Assembly: GCA_947475735.1 (NCBI GenBank) | Contig: CANJLQ010000003.1 | Coordinates: forward strand, 221,682 to 285,681 | Origin: Caulobacteraceae bacterium | GTDB taxonomy: Bacteria; Pseudomonadota; Alphaproteobacteria; Caulobacterales; Caulobacteraceae | Length of the DNA: 64,000 nucleotides | Reading direction: 5' to 3' | In this document: piece by piece, positions 50,650 to 58,991 of the stretch | How the letters are laid out: the number at the start of each line of letters is the position of its first letter | Numbering within the stretch: position 1 is the stretch's first letter | The notes under the pieces: model-generated | Database searches by the model: none | What the model saw: the letters and a program-made list of their open reading frames with translations, nothing else | Told to the model about the DNA's origin: nothing | Translations under genes and position numbers: made by a program

Positions 50650-51549
50650 ATGCAGATCATCGACCACGGCGGAGCGCGCATCGCGGCGCTCCACGACAAG
50701 AAGACCGGCAGTTGGCAGTATGTCGTCTCCGACCCGGTCAGCCGCAAATGCGCGATCATCGATCCGGTCTGGGATTTCGACGAGAAGGCGGCGGCGACCT
50801 CGACCCGCAACGCCGACGCCATCCTGGACTACGTCAAGGCGGAGGGCCTGACCGTCGAGTGGCTGCTGGACACCCATCCCCACGCCGACCACTTCTCCGC
50901 CGCGCCCTTCCTCAACGAGAAACTGGGCGCGCCGACCGCCATCGGCGAAAAGGTCATCGGCGTCCAGAAGCTGTGGAAGGACATCTACGGCCTGGACGAC
51001 GACTTTCCGGCCGATGGTCGCCAGTGGGACCGACTCTTCAAGGCTGGCGACACGTTCGCTGTTGGCGACCTGCCGGCGCGGGTGATGTTCTCACCGGGGC
51101 ACACCATGGCCTCCATCACCTATGTGATTGGCGGCAACGCCTTCGTCCACGACACCCTGATGATGCCCTATGCCGGCACCTCGCGCGCCGACTTTCCGGG
51201 CGGCGACTCGAAGACTCTCTTCCGAAGCATCCAGGACATCCTGGCCCTGCCTGAAGAGACCGCCGTCTTCGTTGGCCACGACTATGGCCCGGATGGCCGC
51301 GAGCCCGCCTGCTTCAGCACCGTGAGAGAGCAGAAGGCGGACAACATCCATGTCGGCGGCGGACGCGGCGAGGCGGATTTCGTGCGGCTCCGCGACGATC
51401 GGGACGCCACCCTGCCCTTGCCGAATCTGATGCTCTACGCGCTTCAGGTGAACATCCGCGGCGGGGTGCTGCCGCCGGCCGCGCCGGACGGGCGCGTCTA
51501 TTTCAAGATTCCCGCCAATCACTTCGCCCCACCCCAGGAGAATTCTTGA
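50650..51549 (+). CDS. Persulfide dioxygenase-like MBL-fold protein
   Basis: 299 residues. The metallo-beta-lactamase motif LLDTHPHADHFSAAPF, then SPGHTMASITYVIG, VHDTLMMP and FVGHDYGPDGRE supply iron ligands as in ETHE1/Blh persulfide dioxygenases, which oxidise glutathione persulfide to sulfite. The C-terminal NIHVGGGRGEADFV and RDATLPLPNLML match that subgroup. There is no fused rhodanese domain. It is paired with an upstream peroxiredoxin; the same pairing recurs at 54689-56394. Confidence 0.88.
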   Translation: MQIIDHGGARIAALHDKKTGSWQYVVSDPVSRKCAIIDPVWDFDEKAAATSTRNADAILDYVKAEGLTVEWLLDTHPHADHFSAAPFLNEKLGAPTAIGEKVIGVQKLWKDIYGLDDDFPADGRQWDRLFKAGDTFAVGDLPARVMFSPGHTMASITYVIGGNAFVHDTLMMPYAGTSRADFPGGDSKTLFRSIQDILALPEETAVFVGHDYGPDGREPACFSTVREQKADNIHVGGGRGEADFVRLRDDRDATLPLPNLMLYALQVNIRGGVLPPAAPDGRVYFKIPANHFAPPQENS

Positions 51550-52322
51550 TGCGCCCGTCCGCACTGACGCTGGCCGCCCTCCTGAGCGCAACGGCCCTGG
51601 CCGCCCACGCCCAGACGCCCGCCGATCCACTTCATGTCTACGGTCCCGGCGGCCCCTCCCCCGCCATGCGCGACGCCGCGAAGGCCTATGAGGCGCGCAC
51701 CGGTCGCGCCGTGGCCGTCGTCGCCGGACCCACGCCCCAATGGCTGGACCAGGCCAAGGCGGATGGCGACCTGATCTTCTCAGGCTCCGAGACGATGATG
51801 ACCGACTTCGTCAGCGCCCTGGAGGGCCGCATCCGCGCCGAGGCGGTCGAGCCGCTCTATCTGCGCACCGCCTCCATCCTCGTTCGGCCGGGAAATCCGG
51901 ACGGCATCGGCGGCCTTGAGGATCTTTTCCAGCCCGATCGCCGGGTCTTGGTTGTCAACGGCGCGGGCCAGAACGGCCTGTGGGAGGACATGGCCGGTCG
52001 CACCGGCGACATCGCCAAGGTGCGCGCCCTGCGTCGCAACATCGTCGTCTACGCCCGCAACAGCGCCGAGGCCCGACAGGCCTGGATCGACGACCCGACG
52101 CTGGACGCCTGGATCATCTGGGGCATCTGGCAGGTCGCCAATCCGGACCTCGCTGATGTGGTCGAGGTCAAAGAGCCCTATCGCATCTACCGCGACGCCG
52201 GCGCCGTTGTGACCGAGACCGGCCGCCAGGACGCCGACGCCCAGCCCTTCCTAGACTTTTTGAAGTCCGACGAGGGGGCCGCCATCTTCGCGCGGTGGGG
52301 CTGGCGGACCGGCCAACCTTAA
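51549..52322 (+). CDS. Exported ModA-like substrate-binding protein
   Basis: 257 residues. A signal peptide (LTLAALLSATALAAHAQ) precedes a type II periplasmic binding fold (LHVYGPGGPSPAMRDAAKAY, DLIFSGSETMMTDF, ASILVRPGNPDGIGGLEDLF). The layout resembles molybdate or sulfate binding proteins or accessory colonisation factors. No permease or ATPase lies nearby, so it may be an orphan binding or signalling protein. Its start is immediately after the MBL stop, and its stop codon lies inside a TTAAG box. Confidence 0.75.
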   Translation: MRPSALTLAALLSATALAAHAQTPADPLHVYGPGGPSPAMRDAAKAYEARTGRAVAVVAGPTPQWLDQAKADGDLIFSGSETMMTDFVSALEGRIRAEAVEPLYLRTASILVRPGNPDGIGGLEDLFQPDRRVLVVNGAGQNGLWEDMAGRTGDIAKVRALRRNIVVYARNSAEARQAWIDDPTLDAWIIWGIWQVANPDLADVVEVKEPYRIYRDAGAVVTETGRQDADAQPFLDFLKSDEGAAIFARWGWRTGQP

Positions 52323-52334
52323 GCCTGCCTTAAG
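52319..52334 (+). promoter_or_regulatory. TTAAG-N6-TTAAG box upstream of the L,D-transpeptidase
   Basis: TTAAGCCTGCCTTAAG differs from the dsbD box in one position. It overlaps the stop of the preceding gene and ends 23 bp before the transpeptidase start. Confidence 0.6.
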
Positions 52335-52357
52335 GTGAACCCTGCGGTGTCGGCGGC

Positions 52358-53848
52358 ATGGCCAACCGTCGCTCCTTCACCCTGAACCGCCGACACCTGC
52401 TGGCGGCCGCGGCGCCGCTCTGGCTCTCGACGACCGCGCGAGCCGCGTCGGCGCCCGCGACATCGAACATCACCGCCCTGACCGCAGCCTTTTACGCCGC
52501 CCGCGGCGGACGCCCCGCCTGGGCGGGGCCAGCGCGCCGGCAAGCCATGGACGCCCTGGCTCTGGCGGACCGCCACGGCCTATCAGCGCCCGACGGCCTC
52601 GCCCTGGGCGAAGCCGAGCTGACACAGGCCGTCCTGACCCTGGCCGAGGCGCTCGCCCATGGCCGGGTCGACCCGGCAACGGTCGAGACCCTTTGGGAGA
52701 TGGATCGCAACCAGGTCGACACGCCGCCGCTGTTGGCCAAGGCCGTCGAGGACGGAACGTTGGCCGAGACGATGGCGGGCCTTGCGCCCCAGGACCGCGG
52801 CTATCAGGGCTTGTGCGACGGCTTCCTCCGCTATCGCGCCATCGCCGACCGCGGCGGCTGGCCGCCCTTCGCCATGGGCGCGACGATCGAACCGTTTGCG
52901 TCCGACCCCCGCCTTCCCGCCCTCCTGCCGCGCCTTCGGGTGGAAGGCGATCTCAGCGACGCCGCCGCCTCCATGATCGGCCCGTCTGGCGGTGACTACG
53001 GCTCTGTTCTGCAAGAGGCCGTTCGGGCGTTCCAGGTGCGCCACGGTCTGGAGGCGGACGCCCGCATCGGCCCGGCGACCCAGCGGGCGCTGTCGATTTC
53101 GGCCGAGGCCCGTGCTCGCCAGATCGCGCTCAATCTGGAACGCCGCCGTTGGCTAAAGAGAGACGTCGCCCCGGAGCGGATCGAGGTGAACACCGCCGCC
53201 TCCATCATGGTCTACTGGAAGGACGGCCGGCCCGTGCATTCGATGCGGGTCGTAACGGGTGACGCCGACAATGCGACGCCCAGCCTCGAACGGCCCTTCG
53301 CCTCGGTCGTCGCCAATCCGCCCTGGACGGTGCCGACCTCCATCGCCCAGCGCGAGATCCTGCCGCGCGGCGCCGCCTATATGCGGGCGAACAACATGAC
53401 GATTCAGAATGGCATGGTGGTTCAGCGCGCCGGCCCGAACGCCGCCCTGGGCCAGGTCAAGTTCGAACTTCAGGACAGCTACGCCATCTTCCTGCACGAC
53501 ACCCCGTCGCGGGGTGCGTTCGAGCGGAGCTTCCGCCATCTCAGTCACGGCTGCGTGCGGGTGCAGGACGCGGTCGGCTTCGCTCGGCTACTGCTCGCGC
53601 CCGACCCCGCAAGGCTCGCCCGATTCGACGCCGCGCTGGACAGCGGCGAGACCGTCCGGGTGGCGACCGGTCGGCCGATCGACGTGCGCCTGCTGTATTG
53701 GACGGCCTTTCTGGACGGCCAGGGCCGCGTCGCCTTTCGCGATGACATCTATCGTCGCGACACCCGTCTGGCGGAGGCGTTGGGTATCGCCTTGCAGCTG
53801 CCGCGGCCCGACGACCGGCGCGCCGATGCGGACGACGTCGGCCCCTGA
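52358..53848 (+). CDS. L,D-transpeptidase, YcbB/YkuD type
   Basis: 496 residues. A Tat-like signal (NRRHLLAAAAPLWLSTTARA), a peptidoglycan-binding region (about 205-245, VLQEAVRAFQVRHGLEADAR), and a YkuD catalytic domain with HLSHGCVRVQDAVGFARLLL (catalytic Cys in SHGCVR). It forms 3-3 cross-links in the cell wall, a common envelope-stress response. A TTAAG box just upstream ties it to the two-component regulon in this block. It abuts the convergent cupin gene. Confidence 0.9.
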   Translation: MANRRSFTLNRRHLLAAAAPLWLSTTARAASAPATSNITALTAAFYAARGGRPAWAGPARRQAMDALALADRHGLSAPDGLALGEAELTQAVLTLAEALAHGRVDPATVETLWEMDRNQVDTPPLLAKAVEDGTLAETMAGLAPQDRGYQGLCDGFLRYRAIADRGGWPPFAMGATIEPFASDPRLPALLPRLRVEGDLSDAAASMIGPSGGDYGSVLQEAVRAFQVRHGLEADARIGPATQRALSISAEARARQIALNLERRRWLKRDVAPERIEVNTAASIMVYWKDGRPVHSMRVVTGDADNATPSLERPFASVVANPPWTVPTSIAQREILPRGAAYMRANNMTIQNGMVVQRAGPNAALGQVKFELQDSYAIFLHDTPSRGAFERSFRHLSHGCVRVQDAVGFARLLLAPDPARLARFDAALDSGETVRVATGRPIDVRLLYWTAFLDGQGRVAFRDDIYRRDTRLAEALGIALQLPRPDDRRADADDVGP

Positions 53849-53851
53849 CGG

Positions 53852-54247
53852 TTATTCGGTCGTGCGGCCGTCGAAATGCTCGTGGTCGGCGGAGGCCTCT
53901 TCCACCGTGGCGTGAACCGTACCGTCGCGATGCTCCGGCGGACCATAAAGGGTGTAGAGCCGAAGCGGTTCGGACCCCGTGCTGACCACATTGTGGCGGG
54001 CGCCCCGAGGGACGATGACCCCGTCGTCCGCCTTCACGGCATGACGAACGCCGTCGATCCAGATTTCGCCCTCGCCCGCCTCGATGCGGAAGAACTGGTC
54101 GCGGTCGTCGTGGACCTCTTCGCCGATCTCCTGGCCGTGCGGAATGGCCATGAGGACGAGCTGCAGATTGTGGCCGGTGTAGAGAACGCGGCGAAAGTCT
54201 GTGTTCTCTTCCGTCAGACGTTCGATATTGTCGATGAAGCCCTTCAC
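53852..54247 (-). CDS. Cupin-domain protein
   Basis: 131 residues. The cupin motifs HGQEIGEEVHDDRDQFFRIE (His/Glu/His metal ligands) and GVIVPRGARHNVVST are intact. The GTG at 54247, preceded by AGGAGA, is chosen because the region further upstream is antisense to the ArsR gene and does not resemble the family. Such small cupins are often found with persulfide or cysteine metabolism, but no substrate can be assigned. It is the last gene of the minus operon Prx, ArsR, cupin. Confidence 0.85.
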   Translation of the reverse strand: MKGFIDNIERLTEENTDFRRVLYTGHNLQLVLMAIPHGQEIGEEVHDDRDQFFRIEAGEGEIWIDGVRHAVKADDGVIVPRGARHNVVSTGSEPLRLYTLYGPPEHRDGTVHATVEEASADHEHFDGRTTE

Positions 54248-54272
54248 GAGAGTCTCCTGTGCGGGTTTGCCG

Positions 54273-54692
54273 TCAGCGCCGTGCGACGGCGGTGATGCGG
54301 GCGAATTGCGCCGTGTCGCCGCGCGCCGGCGTCGATGTGCGGGGCGCCGGGGCGGCGGCTCGCGCGCCGACCGCCTTCGCATCGCCGCAGAAGATTTCGT
54401 AGAGCATGCCCATGACCGCCTGGGCCCGGTCGTCGGCGATCGAATAGAAGATCGAGCGGGACTGACGGCGGGTCTTGACCAGGCCATACTGGCGCAGCTC
54501 AGCCAGTTGTTGGGATAGCGCCGGCTGCTTGATGCCAAGGTCCGCCTCGAGCTGGCCCACCGAGCGCTCCTCTTCGGCGATGTGACACAGGATCAGCAGC
54601 CGGTTGGCGTTGGCCAGCTGGCGTAACAGCTCTGCGGCCTCCGGCGCCTTTTCCTTCAACCGCTCCATGGCGGCCGCTTGATCGTCGGTCAT
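54273..54692 (-). CDS. ArsR-family repressor, BigR/SqrR-type persulfide sensor
   Basis: 139 residues with a winged helix (ERSVGQLEADLGIKQPALSQ as recognition region). Two Cys, at positions 36 (LILCHIAEE) and 102 (YEIFCGDAK), are 66 residues apart, the same spacing as the thiol pair that forms a tetrasulfide link in Rhodobacter SqrR. A disordered Pro/Ala-rich tail follows. It is expected to lift repression when sulfide or persulfide accumulates. It is coupled by ATGA to the peroxiredoxin upstream. The target is probably the divergent region at 55349-55452. Confidence 0.88.
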   Translation of the reverse strand: MTDDQAAAMERLKEKAPEAAELLRQLANANRLLILCHIAEEERSVGQLEADLGIKQPALSQQLAELRQYGLVKTRRQSRSIFYSIADDRAQAVMGMLYEIFCGDAKAVGARAAAPAPRTSTPARGDTAQFARITAVARR

Positions 54693-55348
54693 GCGCGGCG
54701 CTCGCGATAGTACCAGGGCGCATCGCCGTCACCGTCGGCGATGGCGGCGTCCAGAGTGGTGGCGGCCGGCTCCAGCAGGGCGTCGCCGGGCGTCCAGCCC
54801 GCCGGCGTGGAGGCCGCCTCACGGTCAGACGTCTGCAAGGCGGTGACGAGACGCAGCAGCTCATCAACCGAGCGGCCGATGTTCATCGGGTACCAGCTGA
54901 TGGCGCGCACCACGCCTTCGGGATCGATCACGAAAGTGGCGCGCACCGTCGCGCTGTCGCTTGAGCCGGCGTCCACCATGCCGAAGGCGTGGCCGATGGC
55001 CATGGAGGGATCTTCGATGATCGGGAACGGCACCTTCACGCCGAAGCGGCGGTAGATGTCCTTCAGCCAGGCCAAGTGCGAATACAGACTGTCGACTGAC
55101 AGGGCCATCAGATCGCAGTCGATCGCCGCGAAGGCGTCGGCCTGTCGGGCCAAAGCCACGAACTCGCTGGTGCAGACCGGGGTGAAGTCCGCCGGATGCG
55201 AGAACAGCACCAGCCAGCGTCCACGGTAGTCGCTGAGGCGCTTTTCGCCCTGGGTCGTGCGCGCGGTGAAATCCGGCGCCGTGTCGTTGATGCGCAGGGC
55301 GCGCATCGCGGCGGTGTCGACGGTCGGCGCAGTGTCTGTCGTTTCCAT
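54689..55348 (-). CDS. Peroxiredoxin, 1-Cys/Prx6 type, second copy
   Basis: 219 residues, paralogous to 49935-50585. DFTARTTQGEKRLSDYRGRW and the peroxidatic Cys in HPADFTPVCTSEFVALARQA; the tail ends in DAPWYYRERRA. It is transcribed away from the second MBL enzyme and shares with it a 104-bp control region with a palindrome. It is co-transcribed with the BigR/SqrR-type repressor, so it is probably induced by sulfide or peroxide. Confidence 0.92.
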   Translation of the reverse strand: METTDTAPTVDTAAMRALRINDTAPDFTARTTQGEKRLSDYRGRWLVLFSHPADFTPVCTSEFVALARQADAFAAIDCDLMALSVDSLYSHLAWLKDIYRRFGVKVPFPIIEDPSMAIGHAFGMVDAGSSDSATVRATFVIDPEGVVRAISWYPMNIGRSVDELLRLVTALQTSDREAASTPAGWTPGDALLEPAATTLDAAIADGDGDAPWYYRERRA

Positions 55349-55390
55349 GGCGGCAAGCTAAGCGCTTCACGCCCTTTCCGCTACATTAAA

Positions 55391-55405
55391 ATACATACTT
55401 GTATG
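55391..55405. promoter_or_regulatory. Candidate ArsR-family operator copy 2 with palindrome
   Basis: ATACATACTT (55391-55400), shared with 49888-49897, overlaps the palindrome CATAC-TT-GTATG (55394-55405). It lies in the AT-rich control region between divergent promoters for the repressor and MBL operons. Confidence 0.5.
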
Positions 55406-55452
55406 AACTATGAATGGGTATATGTGTTGAGTCACCGAAACGGAGACACGCC

Positions 55453-56394
55453 ATGTCCTCGCCCATCCCCGATCCCGCCCGCGACCACGCCGCCGACATC
55501 GTGCGCGCCGCGCTCGCCGATCCCGCTCAACGCCCCTTGGTCAAATCATTCTTCGACGAGGCCACCTTCACCGTCAGCCATGTCGTGCGCGATCCCGGCT
55601 CCGATGTCTGCGCCATCATTGACAGCGTGCTGGACTACGATCCGGCTTCGGGCCGCACCACGCACGCTTCGGCCGATGCGCTCATTGATTACGTAAAATC
55701 CGAAGGTCTCACGGTTCAGTGGCTGCTCGAGACGCACGCCCATGCCGATCACCTGTCGGCGGCGCCCTATCTTCAGGAAAAGCTCGGCGGTCAGCTCGCC
55801 ATCGGCCATGAGATCCTCACCGTCCAGGCGGTCTTCGGCAAGATCTTCAACGAAGGAACCGACTTCCGCCGCGACGGCAGCCAGTTCGACCATCTGTTCA
55901 ACGACGGCGACCGGTTCGAGATCGGCGGGTTGAAGGCCACGGTCCTGCATGTGCCCGGCCACACCCCGGCCTGTCTGGCCTATGTCATCGGCGACGCCGT
56001 CTTCCCCGGCGACACCATGTTCATGCCCGACTACGGCACGGCGCGCTGCGACTTCCCTGGCGGCGACGCCCGGACCCTGTATCGCTCGATCCATCGCCTG
56101 ACCTCCCTGCCGGACGAGGCGCGGGTCTTCCTGTGTCACGATTACAAGGCGCCCCCGGGCCGGACCGAGTTCGCCTGGGAGACCACCATCGGCGCCCAAC
56201 GCACCGGCAATATTCATATCCGCGACGACGTCAGCGAGGACGAGTTCGTGGCCATGCGCACCCAGCGCGACGCCACCCTTCCCATGCCCAAGCTGATCCT
56301 GCCGTCGGTTCAGGTGAACATGAACGGCGGCCGCCCGCCCGAGCCCGAGGACAATGGGGTGCGCTACCTCAAGGTCCCGCTCAACGCGCTGTGA
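55453..56394 (+). CDS. Persulfide dioxygenase-like MBL-fold protein, second copy
   Basis: 313 residues, paralogue of 50650-51549. MBL motif LLETHAHADHLSAAPYLQEK, VPGHTPACLAYVIGD, FPGDTMFMPDYG and FLCHDYKAPPGRTE, the ETHE1/Blh-type iron site. About 30 extra N-terminal residues distinguish it from the first copy. It starts the plus operon that continues with YeeE/YedE transporters, a sulfurtransferase-like protein, SQR and a sulfite exporter. The ATG at 55453 follows a GGAGACACGCC leader; an upstream in-frame start is possible. Confidence 0.9.
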   Translation: MSSPIPDPARDHAADIVRAALADPAQRPLVKSFFDEATFTVSHVVRDPGSDVCAIIDSVLDYDPASGRTTHASADALIDYVKSEGLTVQWLLETHAHADHLSAAPYLQEKLGGQLAIGHEILTVQAVFGKIFNEGTDFRRDGSQFDHLFNDGDRFEIGGLKATVLHVPGHTPACLAYVIGDAVFPGDTMFMPDYGTARCDFPGGDARTLYRSIHRLTSLPDEARVFLCHDYKAPPGRTEFAWETTIGAQRTGNIHIRDDVSEDEFVAMRTQRDATLPMPKLILPSVQVNMNGGRPPEPEDNGVRYLKVPLNAL

Positions 56395-56406
56395 GACGAG
56401 CCCCCG

Positions 56407-56841
56407 ATGCTTGAGCCCCTCCCCTTCATCTGGCCGCTGGCCGGCGGTCTGCTGGTCGGCCTGTCGGCTGGCCTCTATCTGCTGCTCAACGGGCGCGTGG
56501 CCGGGATTTCCGGCCTGACCGCCGCAGCGACCGGCCTGTCAAAAGGCGCGCCGCGCATTCTGGGCCTGCTTTTCATCGCCGGCCTGCTGGGCGGCGCGGC
56601 CCTGGCCTCGGCGCTGATCCGCAGGCCCGAGGTGCAGATCACTTCGGAGGTCTGGCTGCTGGTGCTCGGCGGCCTGATCGTCGGCTTCGGCACCCGCTGG
56701 GGCTCGGGCTGCACCAGCGGCCACGGCGTCTGCGGCCTGGCCCGCCTGTCGCCCCGCTCCATCGTGGCCACCGGCGTCTTCATGGCGGTCGCGGCGCTCA
56801 CCGTCTTCATCACCCGACACCTGTTGGGAGGCCTGGCGTGA
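56407..56841 (+). CDS. YeeE/YedE family membrane protein, first subunit
   Basis: 144 residues with four hydrophobic segments and the family motif GFGTRWGSGCTSGHGVCGLA, whose Cys residues are thought to relay thiosulfate or other sulfur compounds in YeeE. This is a half-size protein that pairs with the next gene (PmpA/PmpB-type). It lies in the sulfide operon and probably moves a sulfur species across the inner membrane. It overlaps the next gene by four bases. Confidence 0.9.
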   Translation: MLEPLPFIWPLAGGLLVGLSAGLYLLLNGRVAGISGLTAAATGLSKGAPRILGLLFIAGLLGGAALASALIRRPEVQITSEVWLLVLGGLIVGFGTRWGSGCTSGHGVCGLARLSPRSIVATGVFMAVAALTVFITRHLLGGLA

Positions 56842-57257
56842 ACCGGCTGATCGTCGCAGTCCTGTGCGGCCTGCTGTTCGGCGCCGGCATGGTGGTGTCC
56901 GACATGATCAACCCGGCCCGCGTCCTGGCCTTCCTGGATGTGACGGGCGCCTGGGACCCCTCGCTGGCCTTCGTTATGGGCGGGGCGCTGATCCCCTCCG
57001 CCATCGCCTATCTGATCCGCCGGCGCATGGAGGCTCCGGTCGCGGCTGACACCTTCCATGTGCCTGAGAGCCGCAACATCGACACCCCCTTGGTCGGCGG
57101 GGCCGTCCTGTTCGGCCTGGGCTGGGGCCTGGTCGGTCTGTGCCCCGGCCCCGCGCTGGCGGCCCTGACGACCGGCGCCTGGCAGGCCTTCGTCTTCGTG
57201 GGCGCCCTCGTAGCCGGCATGGCGCTGTTCCGCCTGACGCTCGACCGAAACGCCTGA
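56838..57257 (+). CDS. YeeE/YedE family membrane protein, second subunit
   Basis: 139 residues with four hydrophobic segments. GLLFGAGMVVSDMINPARVL at the N-terminus and the Cys-containing GWGLVGLCPGPALAALTTGA are typical of the partner half of split YeeE/YedE transporters (also DUF6691). It is coupled to the first half by ATGA and expected to form a heteromeric channel with it. Confidence 0.9.
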   Translation: MNRLIVAVLCGLLFGAGMVVSDMINPARVLAFLDVTGAWDPSLAFVMGGALIPSAIAYLIRRRMEAPVAADTFHVPESRNIDTPLVGGAVLFGLGWGLVGLCPGPALAALTTGAWQAFVFVGALVAGMALFRLTLDRNA

Positions 57258-57286
57258 ACCAGAAAAGACCCTAGGGAGACAAAGCC

Positions 57287-57709
57287 ATGGATATCCGCCC
57301 CCTGGACGAGGCCCTGTCCGCCTCGCCCCAGATCGCCCCGGAAGACCTGCCCGCCATCGCGGCCCAGGGTTTCCGGTCGGTGATCTCCAACCGACCCGAC
57401 GGCGAAGAGCCCGGCCAGCCCAGCGCCGAAGATCTGCGCCAGGCCGCCGAGGCTGCGGGACTGGCTTTCGCCCATGTCCCCGTGGTCGGCGGCGCCATCT
57501 CCGACCAGGACGTGGCGGACTTCCGCGAGGCTCTGGCCAACCTGCCCCAGCCTGTGTTCGGCTTCTGCCGCACCGGTACGCGCACGACCACCCTGTGGGC
57601 GCTGGCGAACGCCGGCGCACAAACTCCTGAAAATCTGATCGCCCGCGCCAAGAGCGCCGGCTACGACCTCGGCGCCCTGCGTCCCCGTCTTGAAGGAGCC
57701 GCATCATGA
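57287..57709 (+). CDS. DUF442/TIGR01244-type sulfur transferase-like protein
   Basis: 140 residues. A phosphatase/rhodanese-like fold with the Cys loop VFGFCRTGTRTTTLWALANA (CxxxxxR-type). The family is often fused to or placed beside persulfide dioxygenases (Blh proteins) and is proposed to handle persulfide sulfur. It overlaps the SQR gene by four bases, which fits a role passing sulfur between SQR and the dioxygenases. Confidence 0.87.
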   Translation: MDIRPLDEALSASPQIAPEDLPAIAAQGFRSVISNRPDGEEPGQPSAEDLRQAAEAAGLAFAHVPVVGGAISDQDVADFREALANLPQPVFGFCRTGTRTTTLWALANAGAQTPENLIARAKSAGYDLGALRPRLEGAAS

Positions 57710-58983
57710 GCGCCCAGTACGCCCCCTTGGAGTCCTGCGATGTCCTGATCGTCGGCGGCGGATCCGCCGGCATCGCCACAGCCGCCAGCCTCCTGCGCCG
57801 TCGCCCGGGTCTCGACGTCCGCATCGTCGAGCCGTCCGAGCATCACTACTATCAGCCTGGCTGGACCATGGTCGGCGCCGGCGTCTTCACGCCCGAGCGG
57901 ACCCGGCGCCGCACCGAGGACCTGATCCCCCGAGGCGCCCAGTGGGTGCGGGGTTCGGTCGCGGCTTTCGACCCCATCCACGATCGCGTCGAACTGACCG
58001 ACGGCCGCTGGATCGGCTATCGCATGCTGGTCGCGGCGCCGGGACTGAAGCTGGACTGGGGCGCCATCCCGGGCCTGGCGGAAACGCTCGGGCGCAACAA
58101 CGTCACTTCCAACTACGGCTATGAGACGGCGCCCTACACCTGGAAGCTGGTGCAGGCGATGAAGAGCGGCCGGGCGATCTTCACCCAGCCGCCCATGCCG
58201 ATCAAATGCGCCGGCGCCCCGCAGAAGGCCATGTATCTGTCGGCCGATCACTGGCGCGACCACGGCCGAAACGACATCGAGATCGAATTCCACAACGCCG
58301 GGCCCGTGCTGTTCGGGGTCAAGGACTACGTCCCGGCCCTGATGGAATATGTTCGCAAATACCGCATCGACCTGAACTTCGGATCGAAACTGGTCGCGGT
58401 GGATGGTCCTGCCAGGACGGCGACCTTCGCCGTGACGAACGCGGAAGGCGAAGTCAGTCAGGTTCGGCGCGAGTTCGACTTCCTGCACGTCTGCCCGCCG
58501 CAGACCGCGCCGGACGTCATTCGCGAAAGTCCGCTGGCCGCCGAAAGCGGCTGGATCGAGGTGGATGACGCCACCTTGCGCCACAAGCGGTTCGAAAACG
58601 TCTTCGGTCTGGGCGACGCCTGTTCGGCGCCCAACGCCAAGACTGCTGCGGCCGCCCGCAAACAGGCGCCCGTGGTGGCCGAGAACATCCTGTCGCTGCT
58701 GGACGGCCAGCCGATGCGGGCGGTCTATGACGGCTATGGCTCATGTCCGCTCACGGTCGAGCGCGGCAAGATCGTGCTGGCCGAGTTCGGCTATGGCGGC
58801 AAGCTCCTGCCCAGCTTCCCGAAATGGATGCTCGACGGGACCAAGCCGACCCGTCTGGCCTGGCATCTGAAGGCCCAGGCCCTGCCCGAAATCTACTGGC
58901 TTGGGATGTTGCGCGGTCGCGAATGGCTGGCCGGCCCCCACCACATCGAACCCGCCCCCCAGCTTCGCCCTGCTGTCGCCTGA
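57706..58983 (+). CDS. sqr: Sulfide:quinone oxidoreductase
   Basis: 425 residues, flavoprotein. FAD site DVLIVGGGSAGIATAASLLR; redox Cys in MPIKCAGAPQKAMYLSADHW and LHVCPPQTAPD; C-terminal FAD/quinone segment NVFGLGDACSAPNAKTAAAA. It oxidises sulfide at the inner face of the membrane, reduces quinone and gives persulfide or polysulfide. Family resemblance is to the SQRDL/type II group, which gives glutathione persulfide, the substrate of the MBL enzymes encoded in the same block. Confidence 0.92.
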   Translation: MSAQYAPLESCDVLIVGGGSAGIATAASLLRRRPGLDVRIVEPSEHHYYQPGWTMVGAGVFTPERTRRRTEDLIPRGAQWVRGSVAAFDPIHDRVELTDGRWIGYRMLVAAPGLKLDWGAIPGLAETLGRNNVTSNYGYETAPYTWKLVQAMKSGRAIFTQPPMPIKCAGAPQKAMYLSADHWRDHGRNDIEIEFHNAGPVLFGVKDYVPALMEYVRKYRIDLNFGSKLVAVDGPARTATFAVTNAEGEVSQVRREFDFLHVCPPQTAPDVIRESPLAAESGWIEVDDATLRHKRFENVFGLGDACSAPNAKTAAAARKQAPVVAENILSLLDGQPMRAVYDGYGSCPLTVERGKIVLAEFGYGGKLLPSFPKWMLDGTKPTRLAWHLKAQALPEIYWLGMLRGREWLAGPHHIEPAPQLRPAVA

Positions 58984-58991
58984 GCCTGATC

